Positions 50,438 through 62,370 of a stretch of 64,000 bases of DNA are shown piece after piece; within the stretch, counting starts at the first letter, position 1, and every line of letters starts with the position of its first letter. Both the position numbers and the translations under genes were made by a program. The notes under the pieces were generated by a model that did no database searches, was not told the DNA's origin, and saw nothing but the letters and a program-made list of their open reading frames with translations. Origin of the DNA: Lysinibacillus sp. SGAir0095 (lineage in GTDB: Bacteria; Bacillota; Bacilli; Bacillales_A; Planococcaceae); assembly GCF_005491425.1 (NCBI RefSeq), contig NZ_CP028083.1:3936001-4000000 (forward strand), given 5' to 3'.

Positions 50438-50857
50438 TTATTTTTTCTCTTTTGGACGTTTTGTACCGTATAGAGAACGTGATTGCATACGGCCGTTTAC
50501 ACCAGCAGTATCAAGAGCACCACGTACGATATGGTAACGTACCCCTGGTAAGTCTTTTACTCGTCCACCGCGGATTAATACTACGCTGTGTTCTTGTAAG
50601 TTGTGACCTTCACCAGGAATGTAAGCTGTAACTTCAATTTGGTTAGTTAAGCGTACACGAGCATATTTACGTAACGCTGAGTTTGGTTTTTTAGGTGTCA
50701 TAGTACCAACACGTGTACAAACACCACGTTTTTGTGGAGAGTTAACATCTGTTAAAGATTTTTTAAAGCTGTTATATCCCTTATTTAACGCTGGTGAATT
50801 TGATTTCGTAGTTTTGGATTTACGAGGCTTACGTACCAATTGGTTAATTGTAGGCAT
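50438..50857 (-). CDS. rpsL: 30S ribosomal protein S12
   Basis: The 139-residue decoding-centre protein has [19 protein letters not shown] and [20 protein letters not shown]. The Lys residues at which streptomycin resistance mutations arise (in TPKKPNS) are wild type. It is preceded by the L7Ae-like gene. Confidence 0.98.
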   Translation of the reverse strand: MPTINQLVRKPRKSKTTKSNSPALNKGYNSFKKSLTDVNSPQKRGVCTRVGTMTPKKPNSALRKYARVRLTNQIEVTAYIPGEGHNLQEHSVVLIRGGRVKDLPGVRYHIVRGALDTAGVNGRMQSRSLYGTKRPKEKK

Positions 50858-50954
50858 CGGTTTTTCCTCCCTTCATTTATTCCTTTTTAATACCACACAT
50901 CCAGGTGGTTCATTTTTAGGGTAAAAACAAAGTCTTTGTGTTTTTACACAAAAA

Positions 50955-51206
50955 CTAACTTGCAGCGATTGCAACAACCGCAGCTCCAACGTGAATACCA
51001 CAAGCTTTGCCAAGTTCTTTTTTAGACTCAACGAGACTCACTGGTACGCCGACTTCTTTTGCAAGAATAACCACTGGATCGGTTACCCAATTGTCTGCAT
51101 CGAGTGCAACAAAGAGTTCTGTAACTTGACCAGCCCGGATTGCTTTCACTGCTTGCTTTGTACCTATGATTGTTTTACTAGCCTGCTTCACTCTTTCATA
51201 AGACAT
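50955..51206 (-). CDS. rplGB: L7Ae-family ribosomal protein (YbxF, bL-type RplGB)
   Basis: This 83-residue kink-turn-binding protein has [40 protein letters not shown] and [19 protein letters not shown]. subtilis YbxF binds kink-turn RNA and associates with ribosomes. ATG 51206 is preferred, with GGAGG eight bases upstream; earlier in-frame codons overlap that site. It heads the str operon. Confidence 0.93.
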   Translation of the reverse strand: MSYERVKQASKTIIGTKQAVKAIRAGQVTELFVALDADNWVTDPVVILAKEVGVPVSLVESKKELGKACGIHVGAAVVAIAAS

Positions 51207-51251
51207 TTTCATATCCTCCAAAGTACAGACAGTTAACTATCAACCTTAAGT

Positions 51252-51280
51252 ATATTAACACTATCAATTTAAACTGTCAA
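51252..51280 (-). promoter_or_regulatory. sigma-A promoter of the str operon
   Basis: On the minus strand TTGACA (51275-51280), a 17-bp spacer and TAATAT (51252-51257) form a near-perfect promoter, placed just after the rpoC terminator and 46 bp before rplGB. Confidence 0.9.
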
Positions 51281-51290
51281 ATATTTTATT

Positions 51291-51325
51291 AAAATTCTCT
51301 TGGGAGAAGAGTAGATCTCCCAAGG
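51291..51325 (-). terminator. rpoBC terminator
   Basis: On the minus strand CTTGGGAGA and TCTCCCAAG form a 9-bp stem flanked by further pairing (TTCC/GAGAA) and followed by TTTTAATAAAA, 35 nt past the rpoC stop. Confidence 0.82.
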
Positions 51326-51358
51326 AATTTTTAATTTTCATTTAAATAAAATGAATAA

Positions 51359-54300
51359 TTATTCTGCGGAAGTAAGTTCTTCCATTTCTTCTGCTTCTTC
51401 GATACGAATTTGACGGTAACGTTGCATACCAGTACCAGCTGGAACTAGTTTACCGATAATTACGTTTTCTTTCAGACCTAGAAGCTCATCACGCTTACCT
51501 TTAATTGCAGCATCCGTTAACACACGAGTTGTTTCTTGGAATGATGCAGCAGATAGGAATGATTCCGTTTCAAGAGACGCTTTCGTAATACCAAGGATAA
51601 CAGGACGACAAGTTGCCGGCGCCTTACCGCTTAGAATTACATCTTTGTTTGCCTCAGAGAATTGGTGAATATCTAATAATGAGCCAGGTAATAAATCTGT
51701 ATCCCCCGCTTCAATTACACGAACTTTACGAAGCATTTGGCGTACCATTACTTCGATATGTTTGTCTCCAATTTCTACCCCTTGCATACGGTATACTTTT
51801 TGTACTTCTTTTAATAGGTATTCTTGAACAGTGGCAACGTCCTTAACTTTTAATAATTGTTTAGGATCGATAGAACCCTCTGATAGAGTTTGTCCGGGTT
51901 TAATCTCGTCTCCAAGTTGTACTTTTAAGCGAGCATTATATGGCGCTTGGTACTTACGAGTTTCGATTTCACCTTGGATTGTAATTTCTTTCAAGCCTTC
52001 ACGGATTTCCTCAATTTCAGAAACTTTACCAGAGATTTCAGAGATTACCGCTTGCCCTTTAGGATTACGCGACTCAAAAATCTCTTGGATACGTGGAAGA
52101 CCTTGTGTAATATCATTACCAGCTACCCCACCAGTATGGAATGTACGCATTGTTAACTGCGTACCAGGCTCACCGATTGATTGAGCAGCAATAATACCTA
52201 CCGCTTCCCCAACTTCAACCTCTTCCCCTGTTGCTAGGTTAATACCATAACATTTTTTACATACTCCGTGTTTTGTATTACACGTGAATGCTGAACGAAT
52301 TGTCACTTCTGTAATACCTGCATCTTCAATAACACGAGCAATATCTTGAGTGATTAATTCGTCACGATTTAAAATGACAGCACCAGTTTCTGGGTGGTAA
52401 ATTGTTTTCTTCGTATGACGACCGATAATACGCTCATCTAATGTTTCAATAACTTCTGTACCTTCCATTAAGGCACCGATAGTTAGACCACGATCCGTTC
52501 CACAATCGTCTTCGCGGACGATAACATCTTGTGCTACGTCTACTAAACGACGAGTTAAGTAACCTGAATCGGCTGTTTTTAATGCTGTATCGGCAAGACC
52601 TTTACGAGCACCGTGAGTAGAGATGAAGTATTCCAATACTGTTAAACCTTCACGGAATGAAGATTTGATCGGAAGTTCGATAATACGACCAGCCGGGTTG
52701 GCCATTAATCCACGCATACCTGCAAGCTGAGTAAAGTTGGATGCATTACCACGGGCACCAGAGTCACTCATCATGAAGATTGGGTTTGTATCCGGTAAAG
52801 AGTCCATCAGTTTAGACTGAATTTCATCTTTCGCAGCAGACCAACTTGAAATGACGCGATCATAACGTTCTTCCTCCGTAATTAAACCACGGCGGAATTG
52901 AACCATTACTTTATCTACTTTTTTCTGTGCTTCTTCTAGGATTCCGCCTTTTTCTGGTAATACCACGATATCTGAAATCGCAACTGTAATACCGGCTTTA
53001 GTTGAATATTTAAATCCTAGGTCTTTCATACGGTCAAGCATTTTAGAAGTTTCTGTAATATGGAATTCTTTAAATACTTCTGCAATGATATTACCTAAGA
53101 ATTTCTTGCGGAATGGGCTAATTGTTTTAACAGAAGTAAAGTGTTTCACTAACACTGCGCGACGCTCAGCCTCAACTTTTTCACTATCCGAAAGTTCGTT
53201 GTATCCTTCAGATTCTTTAAGCTGTTGTAATGTTTCTTCATCTATTGTTAAAGATGCAAAGTATTGTTCTGGCGTTTTTTGCTCTAAATTCACAGATGTT
53301 GGTTCATTAATGTAAGGGAATGATTCAGGAAGAATTTCGTTGAAAATCACCTTACCAACCGTTGTTAATAAGAACTGGTTATTTTGCTCTTCAGTAAACG
53401 TTGGATTGTTTAATGAACTTGCTTTAACGGCAATACGAGTGTGTAAATGTACATTACCTGTTTGGTATGCAATTAACACTTCATCTGTACCATAAAAAAC
53501 AGAACCTTCACCACGTGCGCCTTCACGCTCAAGAGTTAAGTAATAGTTACCTAATACCATATCCTGAGATGGCGTAACAACCGGTTTACCATCTTTCGGG
53601 TTTAAGATGTTTTGAGCAGCTAACATAAGTAAACGAGCTTCCGCTTGTGCTTCAGCTGATAATGGGACGTGGACCGCCATTTGGTCACCATCGAAGTCAG
53701 CGTTATAAGCTGTACATACTAATGGATGAAGACGAATCGCACGGCCTTCTACTAATGTAGGCTCGAAAGCTTGGATACCAAGTCTGTGAAGCGTCGGTGC
53801 ACGGTTAAGCAACACTGGATGCTCACGGATAACATCTTCTAAAACGTCCCAAACTTCGTTGTGCATACGTTCAATTTTGCGTTTCGCACTCTTAATGTTA
53901 TGGGCAAGACCACGTTCAACAAGCTCTTTCATAACAAAAGGCTTGAATAACTCGATCGCCATTTCTTTTGGAAGACCACATTGGTACATTTTTAAGTTTG
54001 GACCTACTACGATAACGGAACGACCAGAATAGTCTACACGTTTACCAAGTAAGTTTTGACGGAAACGACCTTGTTTCCCTTTTAGCATATGTGAAAGGGA
54101 TTTTAAAGGACGGTTACCTGGACCTGTTACCGGACGACCACGACGACCATTGTCGATTAGCGCGTCTACGGCTTCTTGTAGCATACGTTTTTCGTTTTGA
54201 ACGATGATGCTTGGAGCACCAAGGTCAAGAAGACGTTTTAAACGGTTGTTACGGTTAATAACACGACGGTATAAATCGTTTAAGTCAGAAGTTGCAAAAC

Positions 54301-55042
54301 GACCACCATCTAATTGCACCATTGGACGAAGCTCTGGTGGAATAACAGGAAGTACATCTAAAATCATCCATTCTGGTTTGTTACCGGAATTACGGAATGA
54401 TTCAATTACTTCAAGGCGTTTAATCGCACGAGTACGACGTTGACCTTGAGCAGATTTTAGTTCTTCTTTTAATGTATTTGTCTCGCCCTCTAGATCAATT
54501 GCTTCTAAAAGCTTTTTAATCGCCTCTGCACCCATTGCCGCTTCGAAAGTAGCACCGAATTTTTCACGGTATGCGCGATATTCTTTTTCAGATAAAAGTT
54601 GTTTTTTATCTAAGCTAGTATCGCCTGCTTCGATTACAACATATGAGGCAAAATAGATTACTTCTTCCAATGCACGAGGTGACATATCAAGGATAAGTCC
54701 CATACGGCTTGGAATACCTTTAAAGTACCAAATATGTGATACAGGTGCTGCAAGTTCAATGTGACCCATACGTTCACGACGAACTTTCGCACGAGTTACT
54801 TCAACACCACATCGGTCACAAACTACACCTTTATAGCGAACACGTTTGTATTTACCGCAGTGACATTCCCAGTCTTTTGTAGGTCCGAAAATGCGTTCAC
54901 AGAACAGACCATCTTTTTCTGGTTTTAACGTACGATAGTTAATTGTTTCAGGTTTTTTTACTTCTCCATAAGACCAAGAACGAATCTTGTCTGGTGAAGC
55001 TAAACCAATTTTCATATATTCAAATTCATTAACGTCTATCAA
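51359..55042 (-). CDS. rpoC: RNA polymerase beta' subunit
   Basis: This 1227-residue catalytic subunit has the zinc ribbon [20 protein letters not shown] (about 60-79), clamp helices [20 protein letters not shown], the metal-binding [12 protein letters not shown] and trigger-loop region [20 protein letters not shown] second Cys cluster [11 protein letters not shown] is near 880. It starts with TTG 55042 after GGAGG. It is about 28 residues longer than the 1199-residue B. subtilis subunit, mostly through an acidic insertion near residues 585-642. Confidence 0.99.
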   Translation of the reverse strand: MIDVNEFEYMKIGLASPDKIRSWSYGEVKKPETINYRTLKPEKDGLFCERIFGPTKDWECHCGKYKRVRYKGVVCDRCGVEVTRAKVRRERMGHIELAAPVSHIWYFKGIPSRMGLILDMSPRALEEVIYFASYVVIEAGDTSLDKKQLLSEKEYRAYREKFGATFEAAMGAEAIKKLLEAIDLEGETNTLKEELKSAQGQRRTRAIKRLEVIESFRNSGNKPEWMILDVLPVIPPELRPMVQLDGGRFATSDLNDLYRRVINRNNRLKRLLDLGAPSIIVQNEKRMLQEAVDALIDNGRRGRPVTGPGNRPLKSLSHMLKGKQGRFRQNLLGKRVDYSGRSVIVVGPNLKMYQCGLPKEMAIELFKPFVMKELVERGLAHNIKSAKRKIERMHNEVWDVLEDVIREHPVLLNRAPTLHRLGIQAFEPTLVEGRAIRLHPLVCTAYNADFDGDQMAVHVPLSAEAQAEARLLMLAAQNILNPKDGKPVVTPSQDMVLGNYYLTLEREGARGEGSVFYGTDEVLIAYQTGNVHLHTRIAVKASSLNNPTFTEEQNNQFLLTTVGKVIFNEILPESFPYINEPTSVNLEQKTPEQYFASLTIDEETLQQLKESEGYNELSDSEKVEAERRAVLVKHFTSVKTISPFRKKFLGNIIAEVFKEFHITETSKMLDRMKDLGFKYSTKAGITVAISDIVVLPEKGGILEEAQKKVDKVMVQFRRGLITEEERYDRVISSWSAAKDEIQSKLMDSLPDTNPIFMMSDSGARGNASNFTQLAGMRGLMANPAGRIIELPIKSSFREGLTVLEYFISTHGARKGLADTALKTADSGYLTRRLVDVAQDVIVREDDCGTDRGLTIGALMEGTEVIETLDERIIGRHTKKTIYHPETGAVILNRDELITQDIARVIEDAGITEVTIRSAFTCNTKHGVCKKCYGINLATGEEVEVGEAVGIIAAQSIGEPGTQLTMRTFHTGGVAGNDITQGLPRIQEIFESRNPKGQAVISEISGKVSEIEEIREGLKEITIQGEIETRKYQAPYNARLKVQLGDEIKPGQTLSEGSIDPKQLLKVKDVATVQEYLLKEVQKVYRMQGVEIGDKHIEVMVRQMLRKVRVIEAGDTDLLPGSLLDIHQFSEANKDVILSGKAPATCRPVILGITKASLETESFLSAASFQETTRVLTDAAIKGKRDELLGLKENVIIGKLVPAGTGMQRYRQIRIEEAEEMEELTSAE

Positions 55043-55116
55043 GGAGCCTACCTCCCTTTAGTATAAGTCCTCTAACGACTTTTCGAAGCTCAACAATTAA
55101 TTCATTTATTTATAGT

Positions 55117-55156
55117 TAAAAATCGGGCAGGCAGAATGTTCTTCCTCCTGCCCGAT
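55117..55156 (-). terminator. terminator-like hairpin between rpoB and rpoC
   Basis: On the minus strand ATCGGGCAGG and CCTGCCCGAT form a perfect 10-bp GC-rich stem with a 15-nt loop, followed by TTTTTAAC. It lies between the rpoB stop and rpoC start, so it may act as a partial attenuator of rpoC. Confidence 0.7.
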
Positions 55157-55165
55157 GCAATAAGA

Positions 55166-58100
55166 CTACTCTACAGACTCAACAGCATCTTCTTTTTCAC
55201 TAGCAGGTAAAATATTTAGTGCATCAGTTGGTTGAAGCTCATCTTCGTCATCTAAATCACGAAGTTCAACTTCTTCGTCATTGATTGTTAACATTTTTAC
55301 ATCTAAACCTAGTGATTGAAGCTCTTTGATTAATACTTTGAAAGACTCTGGAACGCCTGGTTCTGGAACACTTTCACCTTTAACAATTGCCTCATAAGTT
55401 TTTACGCGTCCAACAACATCATCTGATTTGATCGTTAAGATTTCTTGAAGTGTGTAAGCAGCACCGTATGCTTCAAGTGCCCATACCTCCATCTCACCAA
55501 AACGTTGTCCACCAAACTGCGCTTTACCACCAAGTGGTTGTTGTGTAACAAGCGAGTAAGGACCTGTTGAACGAGCGTGAAGTTTATCGTCAACCATGTG
55601 GGCTAATTTGATCATGTACATGATCCCAACAGATACACGGTTATCTAATGGTTCACCCGAGCGACCATCATAAAGAATTGTCTTACCATCACGGTTCATA
55701 CCTGCTTCTTCCATCGTTTCCCAAACATCTTGTTCATTGGCACCATCAAATACTGGTGAAGCCATATGAAGACCTAAGTAACGAGCCGCCATACCTAAGT
55801 GAAGCTCTAATACTTGTCCGATGTTCATACGAGATGGTACCCCTAGTGGGTTTAACATGATATCAACAGGTGTTCCGTCTGGCATAAACGGCATATCTTC
55901 CTCAGGTAAGATACGTGAGATTACCCCTTTGTTACCGTGACGTCCGGCCATTTTGTCCCCAACGCGGATTTTACGTTTTTGAACAATATAAGCACGTACT
56001 AATTGGTTAACACCTGGTGGTAACTCATCGCCATCTTCACGATTGAAGACTTTAACATCTAGTACAATACCGCCTGCTCCATGAGGTACGCGTAGAGATG
56101 TATCACGAACTTCACGAGCTTTCTCACCAAAGATAGCATGTAGTAAACGTTCTTCTGCCGTTAACTCAGTTACTCCCTTAGGTGTTACCTTACCTACTAA
56201 AATGTCGCCGTCGCGAACTTCCGCACCAATACGGATAATTCCACGATCATCTAGGTTACGAAGAGCGTCTTCACCTACGTTTGGAATATCGCGAGTGATT
56301 TCTTCAGGCCCTAGTTTTGTATCACGAGATTCTGACTCATATTCTTCAATATGAACAGATGTATATACATCATCTTTAACAAGACGTTCATTCATAATTA
56401 CAGCATCTTCATAGTTAAACCCTTCCCAAGTCATGAAGGCAACTAATACGTTACGACCAAGTGCAAGTTCACCAAGTTCCATAGAAGGACCATCAGCTAA
56501 AATATCTTTTGGTTTAACGCGATCGCCAACTTTAACAATTGGGCGTTGGTTAATGGAAGTACCGTGGTTAGAACGAGTGAATTTTTGAAGTTTGTACTTC
56601 GTTAATTCACCTTTAACTTCTTTACCATCAATTTCTTCAATACGACGTACGTGAATTGAGCGAGCTTCTACATGTTCAACAATTCCGTGGAACTTGTTAA
56701 CTACAGCAGCCCCTGAATCACGCGCATCTACGTGCTCCATACCAGTACCAACGAAAGGTGCCTCAGGGTTTAATAATGGAACTGCTTGACGTTGCATGTT
56801 CGCACCCATTAATGCACGGTTTGAGTCATCGTTTTCTAAGAATGGGATACATGCTGTCGCTGCAGAAACAACTTGTTTAGGTGATACGTCCATGTAGTCA
56901 ACACGATCTCTTTTGAAAACAGTGTTATCCCCACGGAAACGCCCTAAAACTTCTTCGTTTACAAATGAACCATCAGGATTTAATAGTGAATTTGCTTGCC
57001 CAACGATATAGTTATCTTCTTCATCAGCAGTTAAGTAATCAATATGCTCAGTTACTTTACCTGTTTCAGGATCCACACGACGGTACGGTGTTTCAATAAA
57101 ACCAAATTTGTTAACCTTCGCAAATGATGATAATGAGTTAATTAACCCGATGTTCGGACCCTCCGGTGTCTCGATTGGACACATACGACCATAGTGAGAG
57201 TAGTGAACGTCACGCACTTCCATACCAGCACGTTCACGAGTTAAACCACCTGGCCCTAATGCAGAAAGACGACGTTTGTGTGTTAACTCTGCTAATGGGT
57301 TTGTTTGGTCCATGAATTGCGATAATTGAGAGCTACCGAAGAACTCTTTAATTGAAGCAATAACAGGACGAATATTGATTAATTGTTGAGGTACGATAGA
57401 CGCTGTGTCGTTAATAGACATACGTTCACGTACAACACGTTCCATACGAGATAAACCGATACGGAATTGGTTTTGTAACAGTTCACCAACTGAACGTAAG
57501 CGACGGTTACCTAAATGGTCGATATCATCTGTATTTCCTACGCCATATAATAAGTTGAAGAAATATGACATTGAAGCAATCACGTCAGCAGGCGTGATAT
57601 TTTTCACTTCTTCATCAATATAAGCATTTGAAATAATGTTGATCTCTTTTTGCGCTTCATCATTTGGTGCGTAGATTTTAATTGATTGGATTGTTACGTC
57701 CTCTTCTAATACACCACCTACTTGCGATAATGTACGGAAGCCGATTCCATTTTCTAAATAAGGAATAATACGATCCAAATTACGGCGGTCCAATGTTGTA
57801 CCCGCTTCAACTAAAATTTCTCCTGTTTCAGGATCCACAAGAGTTTCAGCAATCGTTTGGTTGAACAAACGATTTTTAATATGAAGCTTTTTGTTCATTT
57901 TATAGCGTCCAACGTTTGCTAAATCATAGCGTTTAGCATCGAAGAAACGAGAATATAATAAGCTTTTTGCACTTTCAACCGTTGGTGGTTCACCAGGACG
58001 AAGACGCTCATAGATTTCTAAAAGCGCTTTTTCAGTGCTATCAGTATTATCTTTTTCAAGCGTATTGCGTAGATACTCATTATCACCAAGAATATCGATG

Positions 58101-58729
58101 ATTTCTTGATCTGAGCCGAATCCTAGCGCACGCAATAATACTGTAACTGGTAATTTACGTGTACGATCAATTCGTACGTAAACTACGTCTTTCGCATCTG
58201 TTTCGTACTCTAACCAAGCACCACGGTTTGGAATTACAGTAGCACCAAAGCCTTTTTTACCGTTCTTATCAGTTTTATCATGGAAGTAAACGCTTGGAGA
58301 ACGAACTAATTGTGAAACAATTACACGTTCGGCACCGTTAATAACAAATGTGCCTGTTTCTGTCATCAAAGGGAAATCCCCCATGAAAACATCTTGCTCT
58401 TTCACTTCATCTGTTTCTTTGTTGTGGAGACGTACCTTTACACGCAATGGTGCTGCATAAGTAACGTCACGTTCTTTACATTCATCCACATCATATTTAG
58501 GTTCACCTAAACTGTAATCGATGAATTCAAGTGAAAGATTACCTGTAAAATCTTCGATTGGAGAAATGTCGCGGAACATCTCACGCAACCCTTCTTCAAG
58601 GAACCACTCGTAAGATGCTGTTTGAATCTCAATTAAATTCGGAAGCTCCAGCACCTCTTTAATACGCGCAAAGCTTCTACGCTGGCGGTGTTGTCCGTAC
58701 TGAACTAGTTGACCTGTCAACTCATTCAC
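55166..58729 (-). CDS. rpoB: RNA polymerase beta subunit
   Basis: The 1187-residue subunit has the rifampicin region [20 protein letters not shown] followed by [17 protein letters not shown], with the usual resistance positions (Asp, His, Ser) wild type. [15 protein letters not shown] and the C-terminal [19 protein letters not shown] are present. The acidic tail is normal for Bacilli. It is preceded by a promoter and a structured leader. Confidence 0.99.
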   Translation of the reverse strand: MNELTGQLVQYGQHRQRRSFARIKEVLELPNLIEIQTASYEWFLEEGLREMFRDISPIEDFTGNLSLEFIDYSLGEPKYDVDECKERDVTYAAPLRVKVRLHNKETDEVKEQDVFMGDFPLMTETGTFVINGAERVIVSQLVRSPSVYFHDKTDKNGKKGFGATVIPNRGAWLEYETDAKDVVYVRIDRTRKLPVTVLLRALGFGSDQEIIDILGDNEYLRNTLEKDNTDSTEKALLEIYERLRPGEPPTVESAKSLLYSRFFDAKRYDLANVGRYKMNKKLHIKNRLFNQTIAETLVDPETGEILVEAGTTLDRRNLDRIIPYLENGIGFRTLSQVGGVLEEDVTIQSIKIYAPNDEAQKEINIISNAYIDEEVKNITPADVIASMSYFFNLLYGVGNTDDIDHLGNRRLRSVGELLQNQFRIGLSRMERVVRERMSINDTASIVPQQLINIRPVIASIKEFFGSSQLSQFMDQTNPLAELTHKRRLSALGPGGLTRERAGMEVRDVHYSHYGRMCPIETPEGPNIGLINSLSSFAKVNKFGFIETPYRRVDPETGKVTEHIDYLTADEEDNYIVGQANSLLNPDGSFVNEEVLGRFRGDNTVFKRDRVDYMDVSPKQVVSAATACIPFLENDDSNRALMGANMQRQAVPLLNPEAPFVGTGMEHVDARDSGAAVVNKFHGIVEHVEARSIHVRRIEEIDGKEVKGELTKYKLQKFTRSNHGTSINQRPIVKVGDRVKPKDILADGPSMELGELALGRNVLVAFMTWEGFNYEDAVIMNERLVKDDVYTSVHIEEYESESRDTKLGPEEITRDIPNVGEDALRNLDDRGIIRIGAEVRDGDILVGKVTPKGVTELTAEERLLHAIFGEKAREVRDTSLRVPHGAGGIVLDVKVFNREDGDELPPGVNQLVRAYIVQKRKIRVGDKMAGRHGNKGVISRILPEEDMPFMPDGTPVDIMLNPLGVPSRMNIGQVLELHLGMAARYLGLHMASPVFDGANEQDVWETMEEAGMNRDGKTILYDGRSGEPLDNRVSVGIMYMIKLAHMVDDKLHARSTGPYSLVTQQPLGGKAQFGGQRFGEMEVWALEAYGAAYTLQEILTIKSDDVVGRVKTYEAIVKGESVPEPGVPESFKVLIKELQSLGLDVKMLTINDEEVELRDLDDEDELQPTDALNILPASEKEDAVESVE

Positions 58730-58948
58730 CCCTCATTAAAGCGATAATAGGTCTTTGCAAAACCACCTAAATGGTGTATGATTTCCAAAGACAAAAAGAA
58801 AACGAGTCTTTTCTCAAGAATCATTTTCGGTTAAACTAAACTTATTCATGGTAAGTATACCCACATAAAATGCATTGCATACAAAAGGGCACACTCCCAC
58901 AAAATAATAATTTTGCATTTTATTATGTTATCATAGCCAATTTGTCAA
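58730..58948 (-). promoter_or_regulatory. rpoB promoter and structured leader
   Basis: On the minus strand TTGACA (58943-58948), 17 bp, TAATAA (58920-58925) form the promoter. The about 180-nt leader contains GAGAAAA...GTTTTC followed by TTTTTG (58797-58822, attenuator-like). It also has a second hairpin, GTCTTTG...CAAAGAC enclosing CACC/GGTG (about 58751-58795). Termination-type control of rpoBC is inferred. Confidence 0.6.
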
Positions 58949-59016
58949 GTCAATATTTTATACTCTTAGAGCTTTTATTTCCAGTTACAATTTATAGGGA
59001 AAAGGAAATAAAAAAC

Positions 59017-59619
59017 CTATTTTTTCGCTCGTATAATCCAGTAACCCTTCTTCTTCTCGACTACTTCAACCTCAGTAAACATTTCTTCTAAATGATTTAC
59101 CGTAGATGGCGCACCTTGTTTCTTCTGAATAACAATCCACAATTCTCCACCAGCCGATAACTTTTCGTAAGCACCGTCATAAAACTTAAAAACAGTTTCT
59201 TTACCAGCTCGAATCGGTGGGTTAGTTAATATTGCCGCTACTTGTAATCCATCTTCTACAGAAGCTAGACCATCACTTTCAAAAATTCGTACATTTTGAA
59301 CTCCGTTTACTTGCGCATTTTTCTTCGATAGCGCAACCGCCCTTTCATTGATATCCATCATATAGACGGTGCATTCCGGATTTTGCTTTGCAATCGACAG
59401 TCCGATCGGACCATAACCGCAACCAACGTCTAATATTGCACCTTCTATTTCTGGCATTTGAAAGGTTTCAATTAATACACGGGATCCAAAATCTACTTCG
59501 CTTTTACTAAATACTCCTGAATCCGTTTCAAATATAAACACATTCCCGAGTAACGTAAATTTCCATTGGCGTGGTTTACTTTCAGTTTGAGGCTTATTTG
59601 AATAATAGTGTTCAGACAT
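59017..59619 (-). CDS. ybxB: class I SAM-dependent methyltransferase (YbxB, RsmC-like)
   Basis: This 200-residue protein has motif I ILDVGCGYGPIGLSIAKQNP (about 63-82), DINERAVALSKKNA and the catalytic NPPIRAGK, as in RsmC-like 16S rRNA guanine methyltransferases. The target here is unproven. It occupies its conserved place between rplL and rpoB; a terminator-like stem after rplL and an rpoB promoter suggest it is expressed at a lower level. Confidence 0.9.
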   Translation of the reverse strand: MSEHYYSNKPQTESKPRQWKFTLLGNVFIFETDSGVFSKSEVDFGSRVLIETFQMPEIEGAILDVGCGYGPIGLSIAKQNPECTVYMMDINERAVALSKKNAQVNGVQNVRIFESDGLASVEDGLQVAAILTNPPIRAGKETVFKFYDGAYEKLSAGGELWIVIQKKQGAPSTVNHLEEMFTEVEVVEKKKGYWIIRAKK

Positions 59620-59640
59620 CGCAACGTGCCCTCCTCAAAG

Positions 59641-59675
59641 AAAATGAAGAAAGCCCGTCAAAAAGACGAGCTTTC
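59641..59675 (-). terminator. rplJL terminator (leaky)
   Basis: On the minus strand GAAAGCTCGTC and GACGGGCTTTC (one wobble) close a TTTTT loop; the tail TTCATTTTC is only partly T. It lies between rplL and ybxB and is probably not complete. Confidence 0.7.
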
Positions 59676-59706
59676 TTTATTTATTGAAAATAAGGTAAGT
59701 GAGAAA

Positions 59707-60066
59707 TTATTTAACTTCGATTGAAGCGCCAACTTCTTCAAGTTTAGCTTTCATTTCTTCAGCTTCTTCTTTAGATACGCCTTCTTTTAATGCTTTAGGA
59801 GCGTTATCTACTACTTCTTTAGCTTCTTTTAAGCCAAGACCAGTGATTTCACGTACCACTTTGATTACTTTAATTTTTTGGTCACCAGCAGATGCTAGTA
59901 CTACGTCAAATTCAGTTTTTTCTTCAACAGCAGCTGCACCGCCACCTACTACTGCTACAGGAGCAGCAGCTGTTACACCGAATTCTTCTTCGATTGCTTT
60001 TACTAAATCGTTTAACTCAAGAACTGTCATAGCTTTGATAGCTTCTAAGATTTGATCTTTGTTCAT
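59707..60066 (-). CDS. rplL: 50S ribosomal protein L7/L12
   Basis: The 119-residue stalk protein has N-terminal dimerisation helices, an Ala/Val/Gly hinge ([20 protein letters not shown]) and the C-terminal [20 protein letters not shown] with [20 protein letters not shown] that binds translational GTPases. Confidence 0.98.
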   Translation of the reverse strand: MNKDQILEAIKAMTVLELNDLVKAIEEEFGVTAAAPVAVVGGGAAAVEEKTEFDVVLASAGDQKIKVIKVVREITGLGLKEAKEVVDNAPKALKEGVSKEEAEEMKAKLEEVGASIEVK

Positions 60067-60146
60067 TTTATTTTCCTCCTATATGGATGTTTATAGTTTT
60101 TTAGGCTATTTGCCTTAAGATTGTTGTTTTGAAGTTTAGGCTACTA

Positions 60147-60647
60147 TTAAGCGCCTTGCTCTTCTTTTTGTTCTGCAACAGCTTTTGTTGCAAGTGCGAA
60201 GTTGCGCACTGGAGCTTGAAGTACAGATAAAAGCATTGAAAGTAAACCTTCGCGTGATGGAAGTTCAGCAAGAGCTTTCACATCATCAGCTGAAGAAACG
60301 TTACCTTCGATGATACCTGCTTTAATTTCAAGAGCTTCGTTCTTTTTAGCGAATTCATTGATGATTTTCGCTGGAGCTACTACGTCTTCGTTAGAGAACG
60401 CAACAGCGTTTGGACCAGTTAAGAATTCGTTAATTGCTTCAACACCAGCGATTTCAGATGCACGACGAGTTAAAGTGTTTTTGTATACTTTGAACTCAAC
60501 ACCCGCTTCACGAAGTTGTTTACGAAGTTCTGTAACTTGACCAACAGTTAAACCACGGTAATCCACTACAACTACTGAAGCTGCAGCTTGGAATTTATCA
60601 GCGATTTCTTGTACAACTGCTTTTTTTGTTTCGATTACATTGCTCAT
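60147..60647 (-). CDS. rplJ: 50S ribosomal protein L10
   Basis: The 166-residue stalk base has [20 protein letters not shown] and a C-terminal helix for L12 dimers. ATG 60647 ([12 protein letters not shown]) has AGGAGGTG upstream; the GTG three codons earlier lies in that site. With the upstream leader it is autogenously controlled in relatives. Confidence 0.97.
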   Translation of the reverse strand: MSNVIETKKAVVQEIADKFQAAASVVVVDYRGLTVGQVTELRKQLREAGVEFKVYKNTLTRRASEIAGVEAINEFLTGPNAVAFSNEDVVAPAKIINEFAKKNEALEIKAGIIEGNVSSADDVKALAELPSREGLLSMLLSVLQAPVRNFALATKAVAEQKEEQGA

Positions 60648-60690
60648 GATTGACACCTCCTATTAGAATGGGTCATTTATACCGACAAAA

Positions 60691-60863
60691 GAAAAGCCTC
60701 TAGCCATATAAGTAGACTAGAGGCGGAAAATTCATCATCTTAAAAGAATCCGATTTCTGTGTCCTCGGTAGGGAGATTTAAGTGCTTAGCACCCCTACTG
60801 TCTACGGTACAAATGGATATTCACAACGTCATTCATCTTAACAAGAATGATGACAGTTGTCAA
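60691..60863 (-). ncRNA. L10 leader with promoter and attenuator
   Basis: On the minus strand TTGACA (60858-60863), 17 bp, TAAGAT (60835-60840) start a leader that contains TAGGGGTGCTAAGCAC, CTCCCTACC and ends in GCCTCTAGTC...GGCTAGAGGC (60696-60724) followed by TTTTCTTTTG. This matches the ribosomal L10 leader, in which L10(L12)4 binding favours the terminator. Confidence 0.88.
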
Positions 60864-60900
60864 TAATATTTATAATTAAATTACTTGCTAATATTTTCTA

Positions 60901-61599
60901 TTATTTAACAACTACGCTAGAAGAATCAATTTTCACTGATGGTCCCATTGTAGATGTAACATTTACAGATTTCATGTAAGTACCTTTAGCTGCAGCAGGT
61001 TTTGCTTTTTGAACTACGTCAAATACAGCTAAGAAGTTTTCAACTAATTTTTCAGTTTCGAATGAAACTTTACCGATAGGAGCGTGAATGATACCAGCTT
61101 TGTCAGCACGGTATTCTACTTTACCAGCTTTAATTTCGTTGATAGCTTTAGTTACGTCAAAAGTAACTGTACCAGTTTTAGGGTTTGGCATTAAACCTTT
61201 AGGTCCTAATACACGACCAAGTTTACCAACTTCACCCATCATGTCAGGAGTTGCAACGATTACATCGAACTCGAACCAACCTTGTTGGATTTTGTTGATG
61301 AACTCTGCATCGCCTACATAGTCAGCACCAGCAACTTCAGCTTCTTTAAGTTTTTCACCTTTAGCAAATACTAATACACGTTGAGTTTTACCAGTACCGT
61401 TTGGTAATACTACTGCACCACGGATTTGTTGGTCGTTTTTACGAGTATCAATTCCAAGTTTGAAAGCTACTTCAACTGTTGCGTCGAATTTTACTGTGCT
61501 TGTTTGTTTTGCTAAAGCGATTGCTTCTTCAGCAGTATATAAAGTTGAACGGTCAACTAATTTAGCTGCTTCTTGCAGTCTTTTACCTTTTTTTACCAT
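60901..61599 (-). CDS. rplA: 50S ribosomal protein L1
   Basis: The 232-residue protein of the mobile E-site stalk has [40 protein letters not shown] and [23 protein letters not shown] 61599 is the usual [11 protein letters not shown] start. A strong hairpin precedes it. Confidence 0.98.
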   Translation of the reverse strand: MVKKGKRLQEAAKLVDRSTLYTAEEAIALAKQTSTVKFDATVEVAFKLGIDTRKNDQQIRGAVVLPNGTGKTQRVLVFAKGEKLKEAEVAGADYVGDAEFINKIQQGWFEFDVIVATPDMMGEVGKLGRVLGPKGLMPNPKTGTVTFDVTKAINEIKAGKVEYRADKAGIIHAPIGKVSFETEKLVENFLAVFDVVQKAKPAAAKGTYMKSVNVTSTMGPSVKIDSSSVVVK

Positions 61600-61649
61600 T
61601 ATAATTTCCTCCTTGATTGTGGTTATAGCGGATATTCCTCCCACGAATA

Positions 61650-61688
61650 GAGGTTGCGCTTGTTCCCAAAGAACTTACCGCAACCTCC
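61650..61688 (-). other. strong hairpin in the rplK-rplA spacer
   Basis: GAGGTTGCG and CGCAACCTC pair perfectly and enclose a second stem GTTC/GAAC. There is no T-run. As L1 is known to regulate L11/L1 operons by binding mRNA, this may be an L1 site placed just before rplA; this is inference. Confidence 0.55.
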
Positions 61689-61738
61689 AAAAAACAAAAG
61701 CCTTCTAATCATCAAGTAAACAAGATATTCGTAACGAA

Positions 61739-62164
61739 TTAGTCTTCGATTACAATACCCATGCTGCGTGCTGTACCTTCAACCATCGCCATAGCTGATT
61801 CAACTGAAGCAGCGTTTAGGTCTGGCATTTTTTGTTCAGCGATTTCGCGCACTTTATCACGTTTAACCGTTGCAACTTTTTTACGGTTTGGTTCACCTGA
61901 TCCAGATTGGATACCTGCTGCTACTTTAAGTAATACTGCTGCAGGTGGAGTTTTTGTAATGAAAGTGAAAGAACGGTCTTCGAAAACTGTGATTTCAACT
62001 GGGATAATTAATCCAGCTTGATCAGCAGTACGAGCGTTGAACTCCTTACAGAATCCCATGATATTAACACCTGCTTGACCTAATGCAGGACCAACCGGTG
62101 GAGCTGGATTTGCTTTACCAGCAGGGATTTGAAGTTTTACAATTTTAATAACTTTTTTAGCCAC
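61739..62164 (-). CDS. rplK: 50S ribosomal protein L11
   Basis: The 141-residue GTPase-centre protein has [38 protein letters not shown] and C-terminal [20 protein letters not shown]. The start is GTG 62164 with AGGAGGTG upstream. L11 is needed for RelA-dependent stringent response. Confidence 0.97.
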   Translation of the reverse strand: MAKKVIKIVKLQIPAGKANPAPPVGPALGQAGVNIMGFCKEFNARTADQAGLIIPVEITVFEDRSFTFITKTPPAAVLLKVAAGIQSGSGEPNRKKVATVKRDKVREIAEQKMPDLNAASVESAMAMVEGTARSMGIVIED

Positions 62165-62303
62165 GAGACACACCTCCTTAAGTCCGTGATGTGGTAATTG
62201 GGTTGCCCCTCCCACTCAAATATCTGTCTGTCAGCTAATTGCCGATAACATTAAAAGATTAATTTTCATAGACAAACTGTACTTGGACAGTCTGACCTAT
62301 GAA

Positions 62304-62332
62304 ATGATATCACTTTTAAGTTACATTAGCAA
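62304..62332 (-). promoter_or_regulatory. rplK-rplA promoter
   Basis: On the minus strand TTGCTA (62327-62332), 17 bp, TATCAT (62304-62309). It lies just past the nusG stop and gives an rplK leader of about 130 nt. Confidence 0.75.
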
Positions 62333-62370
62333 GTAAAATCTTATTCAAAAATATCATCCGTGTTGTAGAA

